A stretch of DNA of 64,000 nt from Podocnemis expansa. Its lineage: Eukaryota > Chordata > Testudines > Podocnemididae. Where the stretch lies: the NCBI GenBank assembly GCA_007922195.1, contig ML681971.1:18486369-18550368 (forward strand), read 5' to 3'. A program made the position numbers and the translations under genes. This document shows positions 22,640-32,600 of the stretch, in pieces; position 1 is the first letter of the stretch, and every line of letters starts with the position of its first letter. The notes under the pieces were generated by a model. That model was not told the DNA's origin. It was given only the letters and a program-made list of their open reading frames with translations, and did not search any database.

Positions 22640-24145
22640 TGGGACCTTAACGTGGTGCTTCGTAGCCTAACAGAGCCTCCTGATGAACCCTTGGACTCAT
22701 GTACTCTGCTAGTCGTTGCATGGAAGGTGGCCTTTTTGGTAGCAGTTACCTCAGCCAGAAGAGTATCCGAACTGAAGGCCCTTTCTTCAGAACCCCCATA
22801 CATGAGATTCTTCCCTGATAAGGTGGTGCTCCACCTGCATCCATCCTTCCTTCCTAAAGCGGTCTCTCTCCATTTCACTTTAATCAGGACATTTGTCTGC
22901 CCGTGTTCTTCCCAGACCCTCAGGTTACAGAGAACCAAAGGAAGTGGCACACCCTGAATGTCAAAAGGGTGCTCTTAACATATAAAGAGCGCATGCGCGC
23001 ATTCTGCAGAACTTCCCAATTGTTTGTAGCGGTTGTGGAACGTAAAAGCGGACTGCCAGGGTCCTCACAGTGTATTTCCAACTGGATTGTGAACTGTATT
23101 AAAGACTGCTACAGAAGGTCGAATATGCCCCTCCCAGGGAATGTCAGGGCTCATTCAACCAGGGTTCAGGCTTCATCAACAGCCTTCCTTGCCCAGGTCC
23201 CAATCCAGGTGATCTGCAGGGCAGGAAAGTGGTCGTTCGTGCATACCTTTGTAACAGCCACATGGCCATATAGTCAGTCTGTCTTGCAGGCACCTCTGGC
23301 CAGGGAAGGGCGTGCATGGGGACACAGCAGGGAGAGCCCCTTTTGCCCCAGGGGCACCTGTTCCAAAACCCCCAGAGTGACCACACACACACTGGGATGG
23401 TGCAGGGATTATGGGAATGGGGAAGGTTTATTTACAGAGGTGCAAAGGAGAGACCAACAGGTGAGATGGAGCAGCAGTAACAGAGTAACAGCTAATACAG
23501 GGTGCTGCAAGGCCCAACAGTGCAGCAGGCTGGAGGCAGATGTGAGCGCTGTATCTGCACCATGAGTTCAGGAGTTCCAGCACAGTTCCAGTCCAGAGTT
23601 CAGTCCAGCAATTCCCAGTCATCAGCGCCTGCACTTTCTCAAGAAAAATCCTCTGATGCCTCTTCTGCCGCTCTCTGCGACCCCAGAGCGACACCCTTCC
23701 CGCTTAACTAACTACAACCTCCCCCCTGAGTCCCAGGCCGAGTCCCAAGTCCTGTACTCACAGCCCCACGGCTCCAGATGGCCAGTCACTGGATCCAGCT
23801 CTGTCCTTGGGTGACTTTCCCCAGCACAGTGTCCTTCTGTGGGTGCTGGCCTGGGGTCCCAGGTCAGCCACCCTGTCCTCCCTGGCTTCAGGCAGGGCCC
23901 CTCTCTCTCTCTCTGCTCTTTCTGTCTGCCTCCTCCCGGGGGCTCTGCCTGCAGCCCCTCTCCTCAGCTCCACACCCTCCTTCCTGAACAATCAGTCCCT
24001 CTCCCCCAGGGCAAAGATTTAAAGGAACCCTGCTCCTTAATTGTCCCAATGGGATTACACCTTCACGACGCATTATGCTATCGTCCAACAGGCTAGAGGG
24101 GATGCCATGTTGGGCAGAGCCGTACTCAATGTGTGTAAGCTGTAA
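22640..24145 (+). pseudogene. DIRS-like tyrosine recombinase, split by an insertion
   Basis: The frame 22652-22957 contains VAVTSARRVSELKAL, with the first catalytic Arg. A frame change near 22900-22930 leads to NVRAHSTRVQASS, the H-x-x-R motif, and VICRAGKWSFVHTFV near 23210-23255. The expected C-terminal Tyr is missing there because an insert of about 0.8 kb follows. After it, CAT TAT at 24071-24076 restores a His-Tyr pair, followed by VQQARGDAMLGRAVL and a stop at 24143-24145. All key residues thus exist but are split by the insert and a frameshift. Confidence 0.75.
23258..24070 (-). mobile_element. LTR-like insertion separating the recombinase tyrosine
   Basis: About 810 bp of GC-rich DNA interrupts the recombinase between FVT (to 23257) and the His-Tyr codons at 24071. 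In reverse complement it has LTR-like features: a start TGCGTCGTGAAGG, a CCATTGGGAC CCAAT-like box and a TTTAAATC TATA-like stretch, then C/G-rich leader DNA. Exact edges and target duplication are not certain; edges are judged from recombinase homology. The small open frames inside are not genes. Confidence 0.5.
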
Positions 24146-24514
24146 CTCCGCCCACCATCCTTGGATATGGATAGCAGTCACCTGTAACTGAATGATGTGA
24201 GCAGTGCTTGAAGAACGGGGGGTTACCGATGTAACCATCCTTCTTTGAGATGGGCTGCTCGCATACATTCAGATCCGTCCCACCGTCCCACTAACTGGAG
24301 TTGGTGAAAAGAAGGGACTGGGAGGGTCAGGGTCACGTCCACCTATGTAGCCTGCGGTCAGGGCATGGAGGGGGGCATAGGCCGTTTGCCCTGACCTTAC
24401 AGGCTAAGGCTAAAACGCTTTCTGAGCTACCATGCGCTGCAGCATGTATACAACTGTAACTGAATGTATGTGAGCAGCCCATCTTGAAGAAGGTTGGTTA
24501 CATTGGTAACCCAC

Positions 24515-24600
24515 TGTTACCTCCATTTTAAATGGGAGAAGCTCAGGCACACAGAGAGGAAGTGACTTGACCGAGTTCACTAGAAGTAGCAATCTGTAGT
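24515..24600 (+). repeat. MIR/LINE-like ancient fragment
   Basis: Contains CTCCATTTTAAATGGGAGAA, CTCAGGCACACAGAGAGGAA and GTGACTTGACCGAGTTCACT. This matches the common series CATTTTACAGATGGGGAAAC, GAGGCACAGAGAGG and TGACTTGCCCAAGGTCAC in diverged form. Confidence 0.6.
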
Positions 24601-25431
24601 GTTTTTATCTTCTCACCAAAAAGTCCTTGCCATGGAATGGATGAAACCTGTTTGAGAATGCATCATGCAAACCAAAATAATTTGTGTGTTTGCTTTTTCC
24701 GTGAAGTTGCTTTTTACTTTGACCACATAAAAAGATTATTCTCCCGGCTTGATAAAAGAGAAAGGTAAGAACTGGCTAGTTGGATAAAACAAAGCTCAAG
24801 CTCTAATTCATTAAAGAAAATCTATTTCTCCTTTCTTTAGACAGCCACTACTCCTTTCAAGATTGTCTGCAGGGTTTGTCAGCAGAGCTTTCCCCATTCC
24901 TTCATTCTGCTAATGGGGCATTTGAATGATTCAGATACTGAATCCAGTTGGAGTGCAAAGTGAACAGTGTGAGCAATAGAAAGTTTCAGAGAACCAAAAC
25001 CCTCAGAAAATCTAGACAAAGTGAGAGGAGGAGACTTTGATAAGACTTCCACTGTAAGCTGTCAGGATTTTAGCATTTAATTGTGTTTAGACCTCACTGC
25101 TGCAAGGTATTGCTGATGCCAAAAGACTTGGACATTTATATGGACAAAAATTTCCAAAGTTAGGGGCTCGATTCTGTGAGATGCTGAGCATTCTGCTTCC
25201 CACCCTGCACAGCACTTTAGCATATGCTTAATGTTAAGTTTAGGAGTAATCCCAGTGACTTGAACCAGGCACTTAGTCCATAGTATTCAGCAGTTTGCAA
25301 GACTGAGCCCAGTAATTTTTTTTAAACAGTAGCATCTATAGGCCTTCATGCATCAGGCCATAAAACATCCTCTAACTAGAGAGATGTTAGAGGAATTATC
25401 CCATAACTGTTTACTGCAGGGGGGTTTCCTG

Positions 25432-25767
25432 CAGGGGCACTGCTGCCCCGGGGAGGGATCTGGGGCATGTCACCAGGCCCCACCCCCTGGCTACAGGCCA
25501 CGCCTCCTGGCCGGGGACAGGGCTGGGTGCCGCCCCGAGCAGCTGGGCCTGCATCCCCAGCCGCGGACGGGGCCGGAGTGGCTGCCGCTGCTGCGGGCAG
25601 CCAAGCCCCAGATCCCCGGCTGAGACGGGGCTGCCGTGGCCATGGGCGGCTGGGCCCCTGATCTCCGGCCTGATCGGGCCAGAGACTGGGGGGGCCACCA
25701 GACCCAGGGCACCGGTGCTGGGATTCGGGGCACGTGCCCTAGGTGCCCAGCGCCAGTGATGCCCCTG
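25432..25767 (-). mobile_element. GC-rich hAT-type miniature element with perfect 8-bp TSD
   Basis: The ends CAGGGGCACTG and CAGTGATGCCCCTG form an inverted pair with CAGGGGCA outermost. Identical 8-bp direct repeats GTTTCCTG flank it at 25424-25431 and 25768-25775. The interior is very GC-rich with many CCCCGGC-type words, and its open frames are composition artefacts. A second copy in the opposite orientation is at 34443-34863. The strand is given relative to that copy. Confidence 0.88.
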
Positions 25768-25908
25768 GTTTCCTGAAACTGTCTCTGTAGCATTTTGTCC
25801 TTGCAGTGTCAAAGACAGGGTAGTTACTTAGATCACTGGTGTGTGCCAGCCAGGCATTTCCTGCAGATTTGATGCGTGCTGTGTCCTAACACATTTAATG
25901 TTATTTAC

Positions 25909-25931
25909 GTGTGTGTGTGTGTGTGTGTGTG
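25909..25931 (+). repeat. PITPNM3: GT microsatellite next to the exon acceptor
   Basis: About eleven GT units end 13 bases upstream of the exon at 25944, replacing much of the expected polypyrimidine tract. The acceptor reads CAACTTTTACAG. Confidence 0.9.
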
Positions 25932-25943
25932 CAACTTTTACAG

Positions 25944-26092
25944 GTTGATATCCTCATTATGACTGAACCCTCTTCAGGGAGGTGGGTGTATTTTGACACC
26001 GAGATCACCAATAGCAGCGGCAGGATATCCTACAACGTACCCAAACAGAAGAGGCTCAGAGTTGGTGTCTATCCCATCAAAATGGTGGTTAG
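25944..26092 (+). CDS. PITPNM3: PITPNM3 coding exon, LNS2 region
   Basis: This 149-nt exon runs from phase 0 to phase 2, with acceptor CTTTTACAG and donor AG|GTAATA. It encodes VDILIMTEPSSGRWVYFDTE, then ITNSSGRISYNVPKQKRLRV and GVYPIKMVVR. The stretch GRWVYFDTE...GRISY is the beta-rich start of the LNS2 module in PITPNM proteins. The split Arg codon is completed by the exon at 33956. Confidence 0.95.
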
Positions 26093-26639
26093 GTAATATT
26101 TTCAGGTTTGAATGTTGGCTAATCATGGCATGGCCTAGAATTATGCCATAGAAAAACAAAGGGAAAAAATAAAGTCCACTAGGATAATTACGTTAACATA
26201 AGTGCCATTCTTCAAATGGAACAAAGCCATTCATGTTTGCCCTTACTGATGAGCAGAGTCACAGCTCATGATATGTTTGTCCCACCATTATGGCCTCAAC
26301 ACGCAGAAACAGAACTGATGCTTTTAGATAACACAGGCCAAATTATAGCCCTTCTCTGGAAGGGAAGGGAATTCAGAGCTCGGCCACTTACCTGTTCCAG
26401 CTGTGGACATGCATGCCGCTGTGTAAACAGAGGCAATAGGGTAAGTACCAGTCGACGGGTTGATGTAACTAGAATATCAGCACTAGGAGTCCTTGGCAAA
26501 TCCCTGCTGAACAGGTGTTTTCATTTTTGCACTCAGCCAGGGTAGCACTGAAGAGGAGCAGGGCTGTCACCTACCCCTGTCATGAATAAGGATGGCCAGA
26601 AGCAGAGGGGAGGTGATTACTTGGATTGTAAGCACCATG

Positions 26640-26745
26640 GGGCAGAGAGTGCTTTAGAGCATGTAAAACAATGGGGTCCCTGGCTGGGGCTCCTAGGTAC
26701 TGCGGCAATACAAATATTAAATAACTGGTAATAAACTCTACAGGT
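26640..26745 (-). repeat. Ancient LINE/MIR-type repeat, opposite orientation
   Basis: Contains AACAATGGGGTCCCTGGCTG, GGGCTCCTAGGTACTGCGGC and AATACAAATATTAAATAA, the opposite-strand form of the series at 14045-14285. It is diverged. Confidence 0.55.
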
Positions 26746-28282
26746 GACACATAGCGGCCCTCTTCAGTCATGTCCTTTTTAATTAATTCAAGGAAGGTGG
26801 ATGATGTGCTTTCAGAGTGATGAGTCTCCTGTTAATTTTGCCTTCTAGGATTCAGGCAGACTTGATTAGTTGCTATGATTAATATGCTAACCTGTAGGGA
26901 TAAAACTATTCATCTAGTCCAAGTGCTTTATGGTGCCACAAAGCCCTCGGTAGCAGGAAAGCCTCCCCCACACTTTGTAATTGTCAATCCCATGATGTGA
27001 GCCATCACCGCAGATTGATGAAGACAGTGGAGAGATAGGATGGCTTTGTGCCTGGGGTTGTTTTTTTTGTCATTCCCCCCAAGTCCCTGGATGAAAACCA
27101 GGAACAGTGTGTCTTTTCCCCCACCCTTCTTAAGCACTGTGGGGCAGTGAGAGTTTCTTGCTATGTTTGTACAATGCCTAGCCTGATGGGGCCCTGATCT
27201 CGGCTACACTGACTCTGTTAATTAGTTCTTCGTCTTACAAATACAAGAGTTCAGGTTAAGCAACTAGTGATTTTCTGGTCCAGATGAAGGCAGTGAGTGA
27301 ATGTAGCATGGGTGAAAGAGCTTGATTGTGGCAGGGTTGATATGCATTCTTCAGGATGTGACCAGCTCCTCCTGTTGAAATGAATGGTAAAGGTATTGCC
27401 TTGTGCTAAGGCAGCAGTTTGGTTCATCTGTTGATGTCAGGCTGACTGAAGGAATCACTTTAATTCTGTACTTGCTGCCATGCTTATTTTAAATTGAAAA
27501 AACACAGCCTTACAGCAACAATTCAGTGAAGTGAAATCAATTGACTCTCTCCTAGCTCTCAAGAGTTTCATGAAAAGCCCTCTGCTGCGTCAAGCATAAA
27601 GAGGAAAAATGTGTGAAATAAAATTAATCCACCTAAGTACAGAGATGGGGGCAGCTGTGCTTCTAATATTTTTTTTATATTTTTGCAAGATGACTGCTAA
27701 ATACTTTGACATTCAGTTTGGATGTAATGCTCCACTTTAAACTTGATGGCCACTCGGGAAATAACTTGCAGACTTCATTGACCGTCTCCTTTAAAAGAAA
27801 AATGGAACAAAAGATATCCTCATAGCTAATCAAATGGAAGAGAAGCTATCCAGTTCCACAAATATATTTTCTTAATTAGTAATAATTCTGTTCTACAATA
27901 GCAGGCAATCAATTTGAAAAGATAGGGCTGTTTAAAAATATATTAAGGTCTATTCTTCTTCGAGCACTGCTCAGATGCATTCAGTAATAGGTGTCTCCGT
28001 GCCGGAGCACCGGACTGGTTGGAAAAAAACTTGTCCTAGCCTGTCAGAAGAGGGGAGGCGGCCACCACTCCTCGCACCACCCGTGGCTATATATACGGCC
28101 GCCTCCCCACCTCCTCCTCAGTTTCATTTCTTCCACCTTGCGCGTCAGATCTGGAATGTCCGCTCCTTGCGAATCGCAAGCAGCCTGTCTCTTCGCCTTG
28201 GATTCACTGTCCAGTGGGGCACATCTCCTTGTGGATTTAATTCCACCGTGAGAGCCCAATACTGGACCGGAACATTAAATCA

Positions 28283-28456
28283 ATGATGCTGGGGTTTAAA
28301 CCCTGTGCCGAGTGCGGCAGGGCCTTCCCCTGGGACAACCCCCATGGGAAGTGCCTCAAGTGCCTGGGCAAAGACCACACGGTCTTGGTGTGTTCCATTT
28401 GTTTCTCTTTAAACCATGAACAATTAAGGAGAGGGAACAGCGACGCTGCGCCCTAG
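28283..28456 (+). pseudogene. DIRS-like gag N-terminal frame (element C)
   Basis: A 57-codon frame starting MMLGFKPCAECGRAFPWDN with the Cys/His array C-x2-C, H-x2-C-x2-C, H and C-x2-C (ending VCSICFSL). It stops at TAG 28454-28456. The other copies continue here, so this stop or a nearby frameshift truncates it. The start matches that of elements A, B and D. Confidence 0.65.
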
Positions 28457-28972
28457 CCTCAGAGGAGGCTCAGCACCCTTCACCCGAAGTTTCGGGTGAG
28501 AGCCAGGCACCGAGACCCAGCTCAGCACCGGAGCCTACACGGCACCATGCCACTGGTGGCCACCGCCGCCGCTCCACCTCACTGCCGACTCTGGCACTGC
28601 AGCACCTACGCGGCACCTCGGCACCGATCGAGGTTGCCCTCTGTCAACTCGGCACCACGCCATATCTTCTCCGGTGCTGACGACGCAGTACAGCCCGGCC
28701 TCACCGGTGCTGACATCACCTCGGCACCGGCTGACTCCACCCTTGGCAGTGCGGAGCCCAGTACTGAAGGAACGGAAACCCTCCCGCCCAAGTAATCCTC
28801 CCTACCCTAGCAAGGACTTGCCCGTGACTCATGAGGAGTCGTTTCTCATCCCATCCACCCCGGAAGCGGTGGAGGCGGCACGAGTCCTGCTGCTCCTCCC
28901 GACTCTCCCAGCCCCACTTCCAAGCAGAAGGGGCAAACTGGCCTTCATTTCGAAGGCCTGGGTTCATCCGGG

Positions 28973-30149
28973 ATGCTCACCTTCGCCATCCAGCCCCCCC
29001 GTCTTTCCACCCCACCGGGGGCTGACATCACTCCACCGATGGCACCGGGCCGGGAATCCCAATCCCCATCCCCCGCCTCTGACCCAGAAGAGGGACCTTC
29101 TAGGGGCTCCAGACGGCCCTGGTGCTGCACGTCGGCACCATCACCCTTCCGGTTTCGGCCGCAAGAATGGTCCCCTGAGGAAACTGCCTCCCCTCTGCAG
29201 TGGGCCCCTGGTGCTGCACTGTCCCCGGCACCGGAGTCCTTCATGGGCAACCTCTCGGCGCACTTTGATCTGCCGTGCCAGGCCATGGCCCACTTAGGTA
29301 TGGAGGTGGAGCCCCTGAACCTCCCCCCCCAATACCCTGTTAGGACTGGCATTCGCCTCCACGACACCTTTAGTAATTCCTCCCCACCTGAGCGTGTGGG
29401 ACCTTGCACGCTCCCGGTGGCAGAGTCCAAGCTCCGTTCCCCTGGTTTCAGATATGGCGAGCATGAAGTATCGGGTATCTGAATCGGACTACCCCTTGCT
29501 TGCTGGCCATCCAGCCCCACCCAGGGACAGGGTCCAGATGGCAATGGGGGCTGGAGAACCCCCCAGGGATCCCCTCCCTCCCTCCAGGGAGATCAGGGAA
29601 CTGGATTTGTTAGGTCGCAAGGTGTATTCCTCATCAGCCTTTCAACTGCGGGTGGCAAACAACCAGGCTACAACCATTAGGTACTTGCTGGATGTCTGGG
29701 AGTCCCTAGGGTGATTTAGAAATATGCTTCCGCCCAAGGCCAGGGATGAGTATGATGCCTTCTTGGAGGAAGGTAACATAATCTCTCAAGATCTCCTTTC
29801 AGCCCGCGATGCAGTGGACACTGCAGCTCGCACAATGGCCTTGGCGGTTACCCTTCTCAGGGTAGCATGGCTCAGGGAGGTTAGAGCACCCCCTAACGCT
29901 CAGCAGGCGGTCCTTGACCTGCCCTTTGAGGGGAACATCCTGTTTCCCCCGGAAACCCTCTCCATGGTGGGTATGGCCCGGGAGCCTCAGGGAGAGGCCA
30001 AGTATTTCAGCTTTCTCCCTCCCGGACCCACTCTCCCTGATTTAGCTTCCCAATTTCCTGGGCGGGACAACCCCCCTTTTTCCTTTCCACCTCACTCATG
30101 GCAGAAAGAGGGCCTTCAGTCACCCCTCCCCAAGGAGAGGCCCCTCTGA
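28973..30149 (+). pseudogene. DIRS-like gag C-terminal part (element C)
   Basis: Three frame pieces (28973-29482, 29394-29714, 29724-30149). The last two share a frame and are split only by a TGA at 29712-29714. Recognisable parts are YSSSAFQLRVANNQATTIRY, then KARDEYDAFLEEGNIISQDL, ARDAVDTAARTMALAVTLLR and LDLPFEGNILFPPETLSM. This alpha-helical region is the C-terminal half of the DIRS ORF1 product; element D has the same domain at 60462-60112. Confidence 0.65.
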
Positions 30150-32600
30150 CCACCACTACCCTCTTTACCCTTGGGGTGCAGGGAGCCCCCGAGGCGTCAC
30201 TGTGGCAGACAGACACCCCCCCCCATAGGGAAGATAAGTCCGATGGGAACCATCCTGGTCCTTCCCCGTTCTCTCCCTCCCTCAGTTGCGGGACCAACGA
30301 TTCGATCGAGATGTCAGGGGCTGACAACATAATGATGCCCACCTATGGTGCCGGTATCCCAATACCGTAGCTACCCCCCCCCAAACCCTTCGCTCCTTAA
30401 GCAGCGAGTTCCCTGAGGATGGAAACCACCCCTCTCCTATTCCTAACAGCCCTCCTCCCCGAATACTCCTCACTGCGCTCCCCACCCTAACCCCTTGTTG
30501 AGGGATGGAGATGCATCTTGTTGTAGCCCAGCTACGGCAGGGCTCCGAGACATGCACATCTGAAGCCTACTTGCAACAGGACTGTGCCTGTGACCATGAC
30601 GCGTGTCCCAGGTAGGTCCCCTCATTCCAGGTTAGGGGAAGCGGAGGGGATATCCCGGGTCACACCACCGTCTTCTGCGCTGTGACGCCCCCCCCCATTT
30701 CGACAAGACTTTCCTCTGTGCACTATGGGGACACATCTCTGTAGTATTCAGCTACCTGGATAGCTACTTCATCGGGAAGGGACCTCTACAGTGGGCTTTA
30801 CCCCTGCACGGGCCCTAGGTACGGCCCACCCCCCCCATTCCCACCCTTGTATGGTTCCTCATCTCTGCCCTATTGTCATCTAGTGGGAACCAGGGGCCCA
30901 CCGCAGGAACCCTCATCTTGGTCTACCCCCTCCGAGGTAGCCCATGCTTCCCTGACCTCACTGAAGTATGGCCGGGGGCACCCTTTTTAAACCCTGAAGG
31001 GGAAATACCTTGCTGTGTATCATAGGTTGGGAAACTGTGAACGGTCTATCCCTTCGAGTGCCCTCCCACATGTGGCTCCCGCCTAGATATCCACTGCTTC
31101 CTGGACGGTTGTCTACGGCAGACAAGAAGGTTCCCTGCTTCCAGGGCAGTTGCATAATCCCTTGACCTATAGTCTTATCCCCTGGCATGGCCTTCCCCCC
31201 CACTTCTGCCCTGCCCCCTGCGGGACCATCCCACTATGCCGCGCATAGCCCCTTGGTGCTACAGCATTTTTCCCCATGCACGTTGGTGGTGCCTGGCAGT
31301 TCTGCGGTTCCCCTTTTCCCCTCCTTAAGGACCCGTTTACACCCTCTGCCATTACGATGGTGTGACACACAGAGAACCCAGTCTGTACAACATGTAACGG
31401 TTTGGGGCGGTACCCCTTTATTCACCCTTTGGCTCCACCCGGGGAGAAAACTTCGTTGGGTTCTCTGACCCCAGGGTGTCTTTCAGACGCGGCAGCTGCC
31501 ACCTTGTTACGGCCCCATTCTCTCGCTTAAGAAAGACCCTTCCTTGGCAGCGGAGTTCTTCTCTATCCATGTATTGAAGAGTTTTCTGCCCTGGCATGGC
31601 AAAGTGGTAGTGTTGTCCCTCAGGGAAGCACCTTAGGTACTGAGTCCATGGTCTTTCATGGCCCTCCTTCAATTTCTCGGTTGCCGAGGGGCTGTCTAGA
31701 TGGTAGTAAGAGTTCTCTGCCGTCCTTTTTCCTCCCCCCTCATGCTTAGTCAGAGCTTTGAGGGGCAAAACCACCGCAAGCTTAGACCTAGAGGGCCCCT
31801 ACCTTACATTCTAGCTCCCCGCGGCCCCTAGTAGGCCATTTTCGCCAACATTGCCTCAGGCCACCATGTGGTCAACACCTTTCCGGGGCCTCTCTCCTGC
31901 GAGAGCCCAGTCATGGTACCAGCTTAGCCGAAATGTGCGCTCCTGTGCTACCAGGTCGTGAATTAGCATGCCGTAGGCCCGTCCTGCTTGGCTTGACTCT
32001 ATATGTCACGGCTATTGTCCCATGGTCTTCTCAGTTGCTCTCGAGCCCACCTCACAACCGTGTATCCTTTCCTCTCCTTAGCCAGATGGCTTGCTTGGCC
32101 GAATCCTAGATAAGGGGCATTGCCATTCCCTTACTTCTCCTTGCGTACTCAGTAGTCGCCAGATCAGTCTGTGACTACGTGGCTCCTGCAAAAGCCTTCG
32201 GGTGCTCTATGTCCACCCTTTCTTTGTTCTCGCGTGAGACGTGTCCATATGGCTAGTCTCATCGGCCAGTTTTCAGTGTTCTCCTGCGAGGCCATGTGAC
32301 ATGGCCTAGGCCAGACAGTGTAGTCTATCAATTACATTCCATGCTTTTCCTCCTAGGTGGGGCACCCGCGTAACCTGTCTTCTTAGGTTGCGCCTGTTTA
32401 CTCCAGCTCCGGTGACTTCGCCAACCTGCATATGCGCTCTGCCTTGGTGGGTTCGGTTTTGCCCTGTTCTGGTTGACCTTCAGCCCTTCTTTCTTTTGGG
32501 CCGCCAAGGCCCGTTCGCCTCTTGTCCTCGGCAAACATCTTGCTGCGGGGCCTCCATCTTACACAGCTTGTTGTTGTGCTGTAGGCGGAAGTGCCAACTC
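30150..32600 (+). other. Interior of element C with no recognised coding content
   Basis: 2.45 kb of C-rich DNA with several short C-runs and no long frame. Where element B has RT, RNase H and recombinase, nothing similar is seen on either strand. It may be decayed pol sequence or a replaced interior. The base composition (C-rich + strand, few A-rich tracts) differs from the AT-rich intron around it. Confidence 0.5.

Larger units (their letters stand above)
16953..24510 (+). mobile_element. DIRS-like retrotransposon B, near full length, nested and decayed
   Basis: The left terminal repeat begins ATTCTTCAAGCGCTGCTCAC and continues through a TATATAGG promoter-like motif near 17090. The right end (about 24310-24505) is its inverted copy. 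24190-24270 carries both junction motifs, as expected of the DIRS internal complementary region. Domain order is gag (17181-18993), reverse transcriptase (19345-21500), RNase H (21511-21901), a methyltransferase-position segment (21905-22317) and tyrosine recombinase (22640-24145). DIRS elements use a tyrosine recombinase instead of a DDE integrase and leave no target duplication; none is seen. Frameshifts, stops and two LTR-like insertions (19815-21137, 23258-24070) make it inactive. Without the insertions it would be about 5.4 kb. Confidence 0.85.
7817..25943 (+). other. PITPNM3: PITPNM3 intron, 18.1 kb, packed with retroelements
   Basis: This intron accounts for over a quarter of the window. 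It holds a Penelope-like inverted pair (7912-8122), a MIR-like SINE (8925-9115), DIRS-like element A (10760-13150) and an old LINE/MIR-type repeat (14045-14285). Further right are another Penelope-like copy (14592-14740), a hairpin-rich element (14795-15085) and the long DIRS-like element B (16953-24510). A MIR-like piece (24515-24600), a GC-rich hAT (25432-25767) and a GT microsatellite (25909-25931) complete it. The stretches 9120-10750, 13150-14040 and 24600-25420 are AT-rich, with nothing recognised. A diverged CACTGTAAGGACTTTAATG-type repeat occurs twice (15772-15888, 16536-16682). Confidence 0.85.
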
